The position numbers were made by a program, and so were the translations under genes. The notes under the pieces were generated by a model, which saw only the letters and a list, made by a program, of their open reading frames with translations, had not been told where the DNA came from and searched no databases. This document shows, piece after piece, positions 51,401-64,000 of a DNA stretch of 64,000 bases. Each line of letters opens with the position of its first letter. The first letter of the stretch is position 1. The stretch is from Setaria digitata (Eukaryota; Nematoda; Chromadorea; Rhabditida; Setariidae), in contig RCAB01000122.1 of assembly GCA_003640385.1 (NCBI GenBank), forward strand, positions 62,001 through 126,000. The letters run 5' to 3'.

Positions 51401-54400
51401 GACATCAAAAATTAGGCGTACAGGTAGAAGACCCTGGAACAATATTTTTAGTATTTTTCATTTTTTAGGAAATGGAAATGAGAATTAGCAATATTGATTT
51501 TGAAAATTACCGACGCAAATATATGCTGTTTCTAATTATTTTCTAGCTAACATTTGAAGAAATCCAATTTATTAGCAATTTGCAATGAAAAAATTTTTCG
51601 CACAACCTGATTGCATTGTTGAAGAAATTTATGCGGGTTAATAAGTAAAAATGACTTTACATTAGGAATTACGTGAAACCTGAATAAATTTTCTTGCTCT
51701 CATGATAGCATGCACCGAACCGTATAAATAGAATGCGGTCGCTCCAAAATGACGATCTGCTACTGTTGGAAAATAAATAACTGCATTCGTTTCCAAACTT
51801 ATCAAACGTATCAAAAACCCATCTGGTACTCCCGTAACAGCTAGCTGTTGTACAGCTGGTATATCCATCATTGTTGAATATATCATTGCTGAACTCTTGA
51901 AAAAATAAAAAGTTGACGGAAAAACTTTTTATTTATCTCACTTTAAATTGATCATTACATCTTCAAGTTTCAACTTCTTAAAATTTAAAAAAATTTACAT
52001 GTTCACTGTCATTAGCAGCATCAAATAGTAATCGATGAAGAGCTGTACAAGCATCGCATATATCGCGTTCATGAGATGGTGCACCACGTACAACGCAAGA
52101 TGGAACTGGATCTTTCGACTGAAAATTAACATTTTAATCTTCCAAAAAAAAGTAAAGCATATGCATGAATTACTAAGACATTTTTGAAATTTAAATGAGA
52201 TCCCTTTAGATTTAAAAAAAAAAAAAGAAAGATTCCTCATCGAATTTCATTTTTCTTATAATTAGTTTAATGAATCGCTTCTCGATCCCCTCACATTAAC
52301 AATAATTTCTAGACGTAAGAATATTAGATTTTGCCACATGTTAATCGAAATATTTCTGCCAACTATTTGGAAAAGTGTTAAAGAACTTACCAATTGTGGT
52401 AACTGCACCATTATTTCGAGATTTGGAAAATTAATTAACTTATCGGCAATTGCTTTATCAATAATGCTCCTCACGTCTTTCATTAATATATTAGATTTCA
52501 ACGTCCGAAGAGGAAAAGTGATCGCTACAGGTGTAAAATTCTGTAAAATATCACATCATCATAACAAACTTTTGAAATTCATGAAATTACAAAAATACTA
52601 TTATACTCAAAAAAAATTTCCAATTATTTGAAATCCTTGAGAAAAAGAGAAAAAAAATGGAGGAAAATCAGCAAGCACATCATACTCTAATTCGAATTCT
52701 AGCTTGTTCAACGTTCGCTAACGGTCCTGTCAGCGTTACCTGCAGTAAAATAAATAACTTTTATTCTGTACAGACTAACAAAAAAAAAAAAACTTTTTAT
52801 TTTTTCCTTGTTGAGAAAAAGTACTAATAAAAAAGTACAATCATATTTTTCAATAAAACACACAAAGTATACCGCACAAATAATATGAATGAAAATTGAC
52901 CATGAAAAATTTTGAACTCCTATAGCCTTTGAAGTCAACAAAATAGTGCACCATTAAACCTACTCTATTCACATAATCACAGCCATTTTTGCCATCAGGT
53001 GTCAAGTCCGGAAACTGAATAAGTACGCCAGTGTCCTGCATGATTTGTGGTATTGAATCTTCATCACACCATGCTTCCATTCGTTCTAACATTCCAGCAT
53101 GATCTCCATTCGGCACCTCGATCGTTAGTGTGACATTTTTCGATAACGGAATCTTCAATGTTGTCATGAATTTTAGGAGAAACTTTATTAACTTGTTGCC
53201 TAGTGAGATTTTTTTTCTTAACAACAAGCTCATCTTCATGTTATATTTAAAAATACAGGCCACATTTGAAGTGTGTTTATGCCATTGCCATGGGATTACA
53301 GACAACTAATCAGCTAATAGTGCTGATAATTTGGCAAATTCCAACCAATTATTACTAAATTGTTATTTCAATACAAATTTGAAATACACTCATTCATTTT
53401 ATTTTTTGGACAATAAATTACACAAAAACAGTTTATATGCACTACAACAGATTCATTTGGTATCTTCCCAGCGATTTCCCTAAATAATTTTCGATGGAAA
53501 ATTGTTTATAAAATTCTACGACAGAAATTTGTCTGAAAGAAATTCCCTAGTTATTAATTTTAATTTTACAGCTTAAATAATGCATTATTTTTGGAAGGAG
53601 TAAAAATGCAAGTTGAGAGAGCTGTTCAACATAACACCATCAATATTTCGTTTTTGATATATGATTTTCGACATTATTTGATTTGCGGAAGCTGTAAAAT
53701 TCGACAGGAATTAATTTCAAATTTTCTTTTTCAATCCAGAATTTTGGATCAAAAAATCTTGAGATGCATACCCGTTCCAAGTATTGTATCACATCACCTT
53801 TAGAAGTTTTTTGTAATCGACTTGTTTCTGATTTACGACGTTGTTCATAAGCAAGTTCCACTCGTCGTCTCATCGCATCAAACATCTGACATTGTCATTT
53901 CCAAAGTAGCATCATATAAAATGAATTATAATTTGTGATTTTTTGGCCTTCTTCGCTTCTTAGTAGAACTGATCGGATTCTGTATCTGATCCGAGCAATA
54001 TCTCGAGAACTGTTTAAAACTCTCCTTGTTAATATATTTTAGTCACTGTGATTTGTTGTAACAGCTTAAGCAAAAAAAGCGAAAAAAAAAATAGCTAAAT
54101 TCGTAGAGATCTTAAGACAACTATCCCAAGAAAAAAAATTAAACTTTCGAATTCTTAGTGATAAATAGTGTGCATAAAATCAATTTTCTATATTTTTTTT
54201 TACCACAACTTGACTTTGGACCAAGTAAAATCCTTCTTATTCTCAGAGTTTGATGAAATTTGTAAATTTTTTTACCTTAGCACTTTCTTGTGATCGATGA
54301 TAAAAGCTGATGAAAAATTCGGTACGTGGCTGCCGAAACATATCCTGTTGTGGGAAATGAGCATTGGGACGTCTGGGATTTGCTCGTGGTGCAAAACCCC

Positions 54401-54458
54401 CGCGAAGAGCCCAGTGCCCACCAATTGGCATATTTCTCAGTAGAAGACACTTATACAT
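45473..54458 (-). CDS. gld-3: GLD-3 / Bicaudal-C family KH-domain RNA-binding protein
   Basis: Twenty-two exons in one frame: 54276-54458, 53772-53885, 52964-53152, 52686-52739, 52391-52540, 51999-52118, 51680-51895, 51263-51433, 50832-51008, 50486-50567, 50122-50235, 49369-49433, 49135-49275, 48452-48710, 48088-48252, 47798-47886, 47541-47610, 47089-47200, 46953-47023, 46781-46851, 46031-46367, 45473-45669; about 1048 residues. C. elegans GLD-3 (similar size) activates the poly(A) polymerase GLD-2 and antagonises FBF in the germline. Residues about 105-430 hold tandem KH-type folds: NVTLTIEVPNGDHAGML to GVLIQFPD, then VTLTGPLANVEQARIRIR; TGVPDGFLIRLIS; and GLLPVRLIFDVE, matching the Bicaudal-C repeat layout. 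The GXXG loops are replaced or interrupted, as in GLD-3. The tail is Ser/Asn-rich with an RGG-like patch; no SAM domain was seen. Uncertain points: start (54458 or 54431), exon 3 acceptor, and GLD-3 versus BCC-1 orthology. Confidence 0.78.
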
Positions 54459-57008
54459 CCAATTCAAATTACCCGCTTTGCTTCGTGTTTGTTTTAAAGC
54501 TAAAATTGAAAATAGAATAAAAATAAGAATGAATTATTGTATATGATTGACTAAAACTAACAACTAATAAAAGGTTTCCTTTATATCATTTTGCATTATA
54601 ATTTGTAAGCTGAAGAAGAAAAATGGAATGAATGAGATGAAGAGTTGAAGAAAATTATTTATTCAGAAGTAACACATTCTGGAAGTCTCTCTTCTTCTCC
54701 TTCTGATCTTTTCTAAAGTCTTGATTAAGCATTCGATGTTTTTTAATAGATCCTAAAATTTAACTTCAAAATTTAAAGTAAAAATCTCGAAATTTTGATT
54801 TTTTTTTTTCTCTTTACGTTCTCAACTAATAGGAATAGCTTCATGGTTATGATAGGAAACTTTTAACAAATTATCAATATAGATGTAATTCCATCTAATC
54901 AGTGGAAAAAGAAAAATTTATTGTTTTCTTAAGGAAAAAAAAAAAATCCGTTCCAGCGTAGATTGAAATTGAATTTAATTCTACACTAATTATTATTATT
55001 ATTATTTTAATACTTCAATTCAAATACTTTAATTCAAAGCAACTAAATTTGCAAAACAATAATTCCTCTTCCAAAACAAAAAAAAAGAATTTTTTTTACT
55101 GACATATTTTAAATAATCTAGGTTTTAAACAACTAAACTAAGCATAAAATAGTTTTTAAAGCAATCTGAAAGACAAGTCTTATAATTCTAACACCTACAG
55201 CTTGTATGTTATGATAGTGACTTTCACTTTTTCGCCGTAATTAATGTTAATTACAAAAATTATGCAAAAAAAAAGAGAAAAAATTTCTAAGATATTCAGT
55301 AGTATGAAAGAAAAAAAAAAAATTTTTTTTTTGTTATTTGTTCTAATCGCTAAAGTTCCATTTTGATATTCATTTAATTTCATCTCTGATTTTGCTTGCT
55401 TTATCTTATATTTCATCTTTATAATTCCATTCATTTTTGCTCAATTCATTTTACTCTCATAAAACTAACCAACAAAACTGACCCATCCGGAAAGCTTATT
55501 TCTCCCAAATCCGGAACCCAAGTGCAACACTTTTCTGGATTCATCTTTCGCATTACCTAACCTCCCACTGTAACACCAACTTATTTCAGGTGAAGGAGAA
55601 CCTNGTAATTCCATTCATTTTTGCTCAATTCATTTTACTCTCATAAAACTAACCAACGAAACTGACCCATCCGGAAAGCTTATTTCTCCCAAATCCGGAA
55701 CCCAAGTGCAACACTTTTCTGGATTCATCTTTCGCATTACCTAACCTCCCACTGTAACACCAACTTATTTCAGGTGAAGGAGAACCTAAGCCGATACTTG
55801 TACGACAATTTCAAAAGTCTTTTCCCGTGAATCCTACCGTAACCACTAACCCCTCCGTAATCTACACCTCAATGTATTCCTATATACGCCCTCGCTGCAC
55901 CTCAATTTCACGGAGGATATATGCAAATTATCGAGCTCAGTGACGTAACCTGCTTTGGACCACTTGACGTAGGAATGGCCTTTCCGTTTCTGTCCAATTC
56001 CAGCTGATTATATTTAACAAAAGGAAGGGACTTCGCTTACGTCAAATTCACATTCGCAGTGAATTTAGTTAAGTGCTAAATTTTATGCTTAAAATGTTGA
56101 GCTACAAGGGACACACAAAGACTGTCTTTTCTCGCTTCTCGTTAAGCCTGAAGTAGTTGACGTTCTTTACGTGAATTTCCTATTGAATGCTTTTGAGTTT
56201 CATGAATTTCATGCCCAAAAGCAAAAATATAAATTCCAGTAGATATTATAAATTTAAAATACTGAAATCATTCCGGTCACGTAACTCAGTCTATCTTCCG
56301 GCTAATCCTCAGCAATAACGACTGTCTTCCGAATCCTTGTTTCGCTTCAAATCAGAACCTGAACAGCTCAATTCTACTCCCGAAAATCAAATCAACGAAC
56401 CCTATAATACCCAGATGATGATTCCTCGGTATAACATCCCGGATAGACCGCTCACAACTGCTGATTACAGAACTATGATCTGAGATGAATAGTTCTTTCA
56501 TCACACATTTTCAAGAATTTGCATATTGGCAAGGTGGTTTCATGAGGTATTGTGCTTTTAGCAATCTGTTAAGTTCCACTTTTGTCTACGCTGTAAAACT
56601 CTTTCCTATCACCAAGATCGAGAGAATAAATCTCATTCTTTTCGTAAAATATTCCTCTTCAACAGTCATTGAAAAGTTGAATTCAAGAATAAAATTCTTA
56701 TCAGTTCCACTTAATTATACCAAAAAAAAAAAAAAAAGATTATCTTTTTCCTAAAATATTTCAAAAATTTATTAGAATTCATAAAAGTTATCCTTTATCA
56801 GTATACACCATAAGCAACATTCATTTGCATACTGTGCACTTTCTTTAATCAACAAGTTTACCTAACTTCAACTTACATTATCCTAAATTTCATTTTAATA
56901 CTGTTTTTGTGAGTTCGCTTCATTTTTTTTCTTTAATTTATCATTGGAAGTAAAATAATTTGATTTACAATTCACAGATAATTATTCAATAGAATTAGCA
57001 GCATATCG
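54459..57008. other. Intergenic stretch between the gld-3-like gene and tax-4
   Basis: About 2.5 kb. It holds a 182-bp duplication around an N (55604), then less AT-rich unique sequence at 55790-56470 without a recognisable exon. The promoter of the gld-3-like gene and the tax-4 3' UTR should be here. A TTTTAG acceptor-like site near 54500 lies 42 bases before the proposed start of the gld-3-like gene. Confidence 0.55.
55422..55787. repeat. 182-bp direct duplication split by one N
   Basis: Bases 55422-55603 and 55606-55787 differ at one visible position (CCAACAAAACTG versus CCAACGAAACTG). A single N sits at 55604. Most likely two haplotype copies left side by side by the assembler. Confidence 0.88.
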
Positions 57009-60000
57009 TCAACAGGCTCTACTGGAACTGGCCAAATTCTCATCAGTTTGATATTTGGCTAATTGTGTTTCTAAATATTCAATTCTTGCTAGCAATTTCG
57101 ATTTTACACTTGTGAATTCTGCCACAAATCGAGCCATTCTGTAATAAAAAAAAAGAAAATTTTTAAGCTAATTATTTGGTTTATGTGAACAGTAAGCACA
57201 TATTAAACAATATTTTTTGGTTTTTCATCAATTTTATCATTTTCATTCTAATACTTGCAAATCTCTATCGTATTAATTTAAATGGAATTTTTCTTAATTT
57301 AATATTCAATTTAAAAGAGAAAAAATTTCTCATAGCATGCTCACTTGGTTTGCATAATTTTCAGCGTATTCTGCAAACTTTTGGCCATCTCCTCTGCAGT
57401 CATCTGTTCTTCTGGTGCATCCTCATCCAGTAGACCGTCTTTCCGGAGAATCTCTCTGCCCTGAATTATTTCAGATCACTTGAAAGTTCAGTTCTCTCTC
57501 AAAATGACCACTATTCCTTTATCAGTTAAAAAAGCACTCATACTTATCTGAAATATTAATAAATTATCCGATCATCGACCTGCCCTAACAACAAACTAGT
57601 CCTAACTTACTGTGGAAGCAATTTCAAAATATCAACTATACTAATAAACAGAACCGATAGAAATTCTGAACCATTTGCCAATCTCATCCCTCAAAATAAT
57701 GCATACTTATGAAAATGAAGACTTCCCGAAACCTTTGCAATGAGTAGCTTCCTTGCATCAGGATACTCCTTTAGTGCCGTCCATAAATCATTTTTATTCA
57801 AAGCAAATAGATCCGTGTAACCAACCGATCGTACATTAGCTGTTCGCCGATTACCATTTTTACTTCCTGAACGGAATTCTCATCAACTTCTTTTTTTTTC
57901 ACTTTCATATATTATCTCCTAACTAATCGATTAAACTGGATCAAGAAACTATTCATGTGCTTTGTGTTTTCAAAACAATTCATTTTGTAATTTACAAACT
58001 GGATAATTAGAAGAGCTAATAAAAGATCGTCTGGAAGTGTACGAAATTCATGAAAAATTAGAATATCACTAAATGATAACAGTCTGATATTTATCTAACC
58101 AGCGATGTTAAGTATGCTAAGCTCGCCAAAAACAGAGCCTTCCTGTAGCGTAGCAAAAACTTTTATTCCATCATCGGCAACCACTTGCAGTTTGCCACGT
58201 TTCACGATATACATTTCACGTCCGATATCACCCTTTCTGCATATGTAATCACCCGGAGAAAAAATCTGAAATTATCAATCAGCTTATCATTTTGCATAGA
58301 AGTAATGACAAATTCCATCTTACCGTATCTTTCCTGTTCATTCCAATTTTGCCTGATTCCAAAATTTCTTGCATTAAAAAAAAAAAAATTCGAAATTAAG
58401 AAATCAACTGAAACCACCGAAATACCTGCTGTTGAAGTTTTAATACCAGTTCGGCTAGAAGTCCAGCCTCACAGTCCTGAAATTCCAAATTTTGATTTTT
58501 ACCAATTGGTAATTAATTGAAAACCTTTCTAATTTCTGCTTTTATTACTCCATTATATGTTTTCATGTTTCAAAAATTCCTTATTGCTCAAAAATTTTAA
58601 GATTTAAAGAAAATAATTAGTAATCAAAAATGAATTCATTTTTTTACCTGAAAAATACGTACACGTCTGAGCGTCTCAAAATGCACCTGCATTGCAATTT
58701 CCGTTTGCAATTTATCCGGAAGCACTTTTAAAACACGCTGATCACTTAGGGATTGCTTATGCTCCCATAAATAATCAAACCATTTCATAACTCGAGTTTC
58801 AAGCTGAAAATTTTTTATTCTTTTTTTCTAAAACACATTTTCAGGAAATCCACATCGAAAGAAAAAAAAAAAGGAATTTCCTTTTAACACTAATTTTGTT
58901 TCAGTGTCTGATTGTGTTTTTCAATTAACAATAAATTTTATGAAATCGAAATCTTTTTTCTTTTCATTTTCCAAATGTAAAATTTTAATATTATAACATT
59001 TTAAATTAACTTCATTAAATCATTCGAAAAGACTTGATGCACATCAAAAGGAGGCGATTTTTTTTTCCTTTTAAATATAATCGAATTATCAGAAAACTTT
59101 CTTTCCATTCATTACCATTCAAGTGACCTAATTACTGTATCTAATCTGTTAGAATTTAGAATTTATCAAAAATTTGGTACAACCTATTGAAAATTGAAAA
59201 TTCAGAAAGAAAAATTAATAAGTTTAGAATGAAATTTAACGATTACCTCTTTGCTTACTTTCCTTAATTTCATATACTGTTTGATACCGTCCATTTTATT
59301 TTGAAATTCCGTTCTTGTTGCACTCATATTTGATATTACACTGGAATTAAAAGCTAAAAGTTGATTACTCTACTAAATAATTCAATTCCAATTAGACTTT
59401 TTAGTTTAAAACAAAAAAGAGACTTAAATGAACTTAAAAAGCACTAGAAATCAAAATTTTGACCTATTTGAAAAATTTCATCTTATTAATCCTGTCCAAG
59501 CTGGTCATTATTATCACTATTTTTACAAATTTATCCATATCATTCGTTATGGATGATTTTCAAAAAAAAAAAAAACACTCTTTTCAAGTACTTCAAAAAT
59601 TTAAAAGTTTTGAAAAGTCTTTAATATTTTACCAAATGAAAAGCCTCCTCTACCTGCCAACATTTCCGACTATCGTAGCGAAAATGAGTACACCACACAT
59701 CAAATCCATAATTACAAAAACGAATTCAACATTCCTTTTTGGACTTGGTACCTCACCAATTGTCGTTAAAATTAATGTTGACCAGTAGAAACTGTAGATA
59801 TAGCGCCTTGCAAGAGTATCTTTCACACCACTAAAAAATGGAAATTTGAATTGCTTTTTCACAAGATGGTAAATCCGGATTCTGTGGACAAGAATCTTCC
59901 GATGACTGGTAGGATTCGAGAGTTCCACCTATCATCAGGTATAATTTTGACATTTATTCTATGCTTAAATACTTACTCAGGTAAACTTTGCTTATTAAGT

Positions 60001-62686
60001 GTCCCATAGACCCAACCATCAGTACCAAGACCAATCATTTGACTTATGAAGAAATATATACAAGCATTCCAGTGGATAATAACAACAATATTGGCAATAA
60101 CGCAAAATACACGAAATGCATTTGGCATCGAGCTTCTACAAATTTTGCAATTCAAATTCTTATCAGTAAGCAATCAGTAAATAAAAATAAAGAGCAGACA
60201 TAATAATATTTAGGAGTGATATTTGTACGGTGCGATTGTGCTCTGATGCGTAATAGCAGCCTGATGTTTATCAGAAGTCATCATTGAAATTAGGCCTAAA
60301 ATCATTTCAATTTATAATATGATGAGAAATTTCCTGATAACAATATTAATTAAATTAATAATATATATTATTAAATATTAAATAATTAAATAATTAAATA
60401 TTAAATATTAAATAATAAATTATTAAATTAAACAAATTAAAAATAATATTAACTGTTAATATCACCTGTAAAAAGTGCACAAATCTAAGAACTGGAGGAG
60501 TATAAATGTGAAAATTTTAAACCTGGTCTCAGTTCGATCAACAAAATCGGAGAAGCGTGGATAACGAATGATACGATTAAAGCGTATAAATGGTACCGGT
60601 CGAAATAATATGAGCGATAAGATGAGGTCCAGTGGTAGTACACTGATAATATCCATTTTAAATTGTAATGATTTTAGATAAAGTTTTGTAATACGTGAAA
60701 TATCTCGTACAAGTAATCCTTGTTCCAAGAAACCTTAAAATATTCCTTTTTCAATTTAAAGAAAAAAAAATCAAAAAAATTAATTTCAAAACTAAAACAG
60801 AATATTACCTGTCCTGGAACGTACAAACATATCGAACACATAAATAGCATCCATAACAAAATCTGCTATTATCCAAGCAATCCAATAGTAACCGGAACCC
60901 AAATCAGAAAAAACTGATCGTGCTGAAACGGGCATTAATCCATTTGTAAAAAAAAATCACTGAACGTAGAAAATTTGACGTACTCAACGTGAAAAAATGA
61001 ATCACTGCATCAATTTAGGATTTAAAGGAAAGAAAAAAAATATTTGAAAATAACTGTCATCGCATTCTTTGACAGGAATGCAATATGTGTTATTTGATAA
61101 CGTGAACCATATTTTTCCGGAACTGTATATTAGCAGCTGAATGCCCAGACGTAATTTCATGACGTGAACGACACATGCATATGATAGATGACGTAAGGAA
61201 AACCGGAAGAAGGAAAATTATGAAAAGTAAAAATACTCACCAACAACAACGATCAAATTGTAGGCATATGCGAATGATACCATACTTAACCAGTAATAGT
61301 AAAATTCATCTTTTGTGTCTAAAACCCATTCCTTCCAGAAATAACGCCATTTCCTCCTGTAAATCGATGTTGCATCTTCTGATTCAGGATTTTTCGGCGG
61401 AAGTCCATCAAATGCTACCGGTTCAATGGTCGTTAATTGCTTCGGCTTTTTATGATTTTCATTTACATTGTCTGATGATACTTTCGGTAAAGACCAATTT
61501 TTCCCTTCATCTATGCCACAAATTTTATTTGATCGTAATAATTTACACTTCTATAAAATTATCATTAATTAAATTAATTTAAAATTAAATACTTCGGAAA
61601 TTGTAAAATTAAATCAAATAAATATGTGCATTAAAATCATAGACAAATACAAAGAAATGTAGAAGGAAGTTTAGAAAATTTAAAAAAAAAAAAAAAAAAT
61701 AGAAAATTTAGAAAAAGGAATTTAGACTAATTCAAAAAAACTAACAAAATTCAATAGTTGCATTATTTTAGGCAAAAAAAAAAAATTTTCATCGCATAAA
61801 CTGAAATAAAAAAAATTAATTGAATTAAAATTTATTAAAAAGATCCATACTTCTTGAAACGAATCATTGACAGGAATAAATTTTATAGCCGAATTATTCG
61901 GCGCATTTTCCCTTTCCCTCCTTTTAAAACAGTTATTGAGAATGCCATCATGACTTCTGCTGTGTATCCAGTAGTTCTGTGAATTGGTTAACTCCTAAAG
62001 CAATTAGTTTTATCAATTTTAACGATAATCAAAACTAACAAAACAATAATCATCAATCTTTCCAGTTGTACTTTTGAAACTTTAAAATATGAAACTTCAA
62101 TTTACGAAAATTTCATCTCAATTTTAAGCACAAAGATTTCATTGAAATAACTTCCAAAAATTACAATAAAAATTCTTTTAGAATAAAAATGAGGAAAAAA
62201 AAAAGAGTGGCTAAATTTAAGTGCTCATATGAGCTACAACTAAATTTTTAGCAACCATATAAGTTAGACTAAAACTAATCGCAGAAAGTTTGACACTTTA
62301 ATTTGAACATATTCGATTATTGATGGAAATTATACGCTAACTATGCGAATTTATTCATTTTTATTAAATTTTTCTTTCTTTTCAGGGAAAAAAAAAAAAT
62401 AAGAAATAAAAAAATGAACCATTAACTGTTCTGGATCTAAATGCTCAAATGATTTGGCATATAATAATTTATTAGGAGAAGAAGAAGAAGAAGACTGATT
62501 CTGAAAATTGATTGGACTTGAGAACGGTCTTCGAATAGCACTCTCATCTTTGTTCGGAATAGAATTATCCTGATCAGTTTCTGATGGAAATTCATCGTTT
62601 AATAGAATTCTCCTCAATCGTTTCCTCTTCGTTTTTCGTTTTGATTTCCAAATTTCATCATTTAAATTTTTTTTCGAATTTTCCAT
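57009..62686 (-). CDS. tax-4: Cyclic-nucleotide-gated channel alpha subunit (TAX-4 type)
   Basis: Fourteen exons in one frame: 62420-62686, 61851-61994, 61241-61550, 60809-60922, 60523-60733, 59977-60135, 59654-59830, 59247-59340, 58648-58803, 58426-58476, 58100-58265, 57733-57866, 57345-57460, 57009-57138; 742 residues (C. elegans TAX-4 is about 733). The subunit forms the cGMP-gated cation channel of sensory neurons. Seen: S1-S6 between residues about 215 and 460, the S4 stretch [11 protein letters not shown], the pore [10 protein letters not shown] with the filter glutamate, the A'-helix VMKWFDYLW, and the cyclic-nucleotide-binding domain ([37 protein letters not shown]). The Thr of RRTAN and the Asp of RKDGLLDED are residues that favour cGMP in CNGA channels. 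The last exon encodes a C-terminal leucine zipper ([13 protein letters not shown]) typical of alpha subunits. The N-terminus is long, basic and serine-rich. Confidence 0.95.
60335..60455. repeat. AT-only degenerate repeat in a tax-4 intron
   Basis: The segment is built from TTAAATAAT and ATTAAATA-like units with almost no G or C. It lies in the intron between the exons ending at 60523 and starting at 60135. It does not affect the frame. Confidence 0.8.
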
Positions 62687-64000
62687 TTTTTTCCTTCTTT
62701 TTTTCTTTTTTTTTTCTTTTTTTAGTAAATAATATTTAGCAAAACTATTGTTTTTATTTTCTTCAAATTAATTATGCATAATTATCTGAAAATAATGCTA
62801 TCATATAATGGAGAAATAACAAGAAAAAAATAGTAGTAATAATAATGAATGGATGAAAATTTTATGCAAACAATAAAATATTACTATAAAATTTCTTTTT
62901 TTTTTTTCTTTGTAAGAAAAAGAAACGATTTAAAATTTCACTTCAATAATTAAAATAAATCGGCTAATTAATTGAAAAACACTTCCTCTTTTTTTTTTTC
63001 TTTGTCTTATATGCCCAAACAAAGTTTTGACCTTTTGAAAAATCAGGTCGAATCTAATAACTTCTCAAGCCTATTCAAATTAATGTTTCCATCAAATTTT
63101 ATTTCTTGCTCACTAGTCAATTTCTAAACAGTTCTAAACTAGTAATTGTGAATTGAATGAAGTGATTTCATTCAATTCACATCTTTCAATTGTTTACTGC
63201 TTTCAAATTATGAAAAAACAGCTTATTTTCTATAAACTAAACAAACTTAAAAGCAATTCTTTTCTTTTTCAAAATTTCGACTAAATTTTCAAAAAAAAAA
63301 GAAGAAAAAAAAAAATAACGACATTTATCAGGCCTTAGTCTTACATACCTATCATAACATCGAATGCTCAACAAATGCCATCGTTATTTGAAGATGAAAC
63401 CCTCATATATAGTGGTGGATGATCACCTTGACAACCAACAAAGTTCTAGCCTCTCTTCTTCTATTTTTCACTTGAATAGATTTAATCTAGATATAATGCT
63501 TCTTCTTATTTAACTCCAAACTTTTCATAAAAGCAATCAAGTTAGATTGGTAATGATGGTGTATGAAAGTAATATAGGAAACAAACGTTTATTAAGACGA
63601 AAAAATACACTATCCCTCATATCACAGGATCATCTCTAGAAATTAATCATGGAAATGTTTATTTACTAAAATTAAAAACATTCCTGCATTATTTAATAAC
63701 CTTCCACTTTTTTTTTTTTTTTTAAATTTTCTTTTTCTTTTTTTGCTACTTTTTTTTTTTTAAACATATTCCTACCAATTAAGAACTTGAGAGGGCCTGG
63801 AAAGTCTTACTTTCTTCGAAATATAATTGTATTGCAAATTTGTGGAATGTGTGAATAATTTACTCACAAAAAAAAAAAAAAGAAATTTTTATTCACAGCA
63901 CTTGAAAACTTGGAACTTTACTAAAAAAGAGAGAAAAAAAAAGCAAAATTATCGAAATGTACATTAGCAGGGAAAGAAGATCTATCCAAAGATAAAAATT
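62687..64000. other. Upstream flank of tax-4
   Basis: About 1.3 kb, very AT-rich with long T and A runs (62695-62720, 63290-63320, 63705-63765). No further exon is recognised. It presumably carries the tax-4 promoter or untranslated exons. Confidence 0.55.

Noticed and set aside
61175..61582. Plus-strand 135-codon ORF
   Set aside because: It is antisense to tax-4 exon 61241-61550; the frame reflects that coding exon.
1..64000. Wolbachia-derived insertion, transposon or rRNA/tRNA genes
   Set aside because: I scanned both strands by eye for bacterial-type reading frames, transposase or reverse transcriptase motifs, inverted terminal repeats and tRNA box sequences and found none. A systematic database search could still find degraded copies.

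Overview
The window looks like AT-rich nuclear DNA from a parasitic nematode, probably a filarial/spirurid clade III species. The evidence is short exons joined by many AT-rich introns with TTTCAG-type acceptors, long A and T homopolymers, nematode gene families, and a gene set matching C. elegans chromosome III from memory (mrps-17, lis-1, hpr-9, tax-4 and its Kunitz-domain neighbour). The species cannot be fixed from the sequence alone. No operon of bacterial type, IS element, tRNA, rRNA or CRISPR array was seen. Exon models were built by reading splice sites by eye. For each gene the exon phases add up to one open frame, which is the main internal support.

Layout, left to right: mrps-17 (mitochondrial ribosomal protein uS17m, minus, 329-2708); lis-1 (dynein regulator LIS1, minus, 4557-8929); a gene-poor 10-kb stretch (8930-19211) holding one tentative five-exon minus-strand gene for an 87-residue single-pass membrane protein (10762-16277); hpr-9 (RAD9 of the 9-1-1 DNA-damage clamp, minus, 19212-22285), head to head with a NAT9-type N-acetyltransferase (plus, 22727-23633); a 24-exon minus-strand gene (25313-39765) for a 1545-residue secreted protein with EB, lustrin-type cysteine-rich and Kunitz domains; a 29-bp minisatellite (40598-41111); a 22-exon GLD-3/Bicaudal-C family KH protein gene (minus, about 45061-54458) with two phase-compatible terminal exons; and tax-4, a cyclic-nucleotide-gated channel alpha subunit (minus, 57009-62686).

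The genes do not form one pathway. They cover mitochondrial translation, dynein transport, the DNA damage checkpoint, protein N-acetylation, an extracellular matrix or protease-inhibitor protein, germline RNA control and sensory signalling. The most interesting points are the alternative 3' ends of the gld-3-like gene, a GC-AG intron in the Kunitz/lustrin gene, a duplicated 5' splice site in lis-1, the unrecognised membrane-protein candidate, and single-N positions flanked by near-identical copies that look like assembly artefacts between haplotypes.
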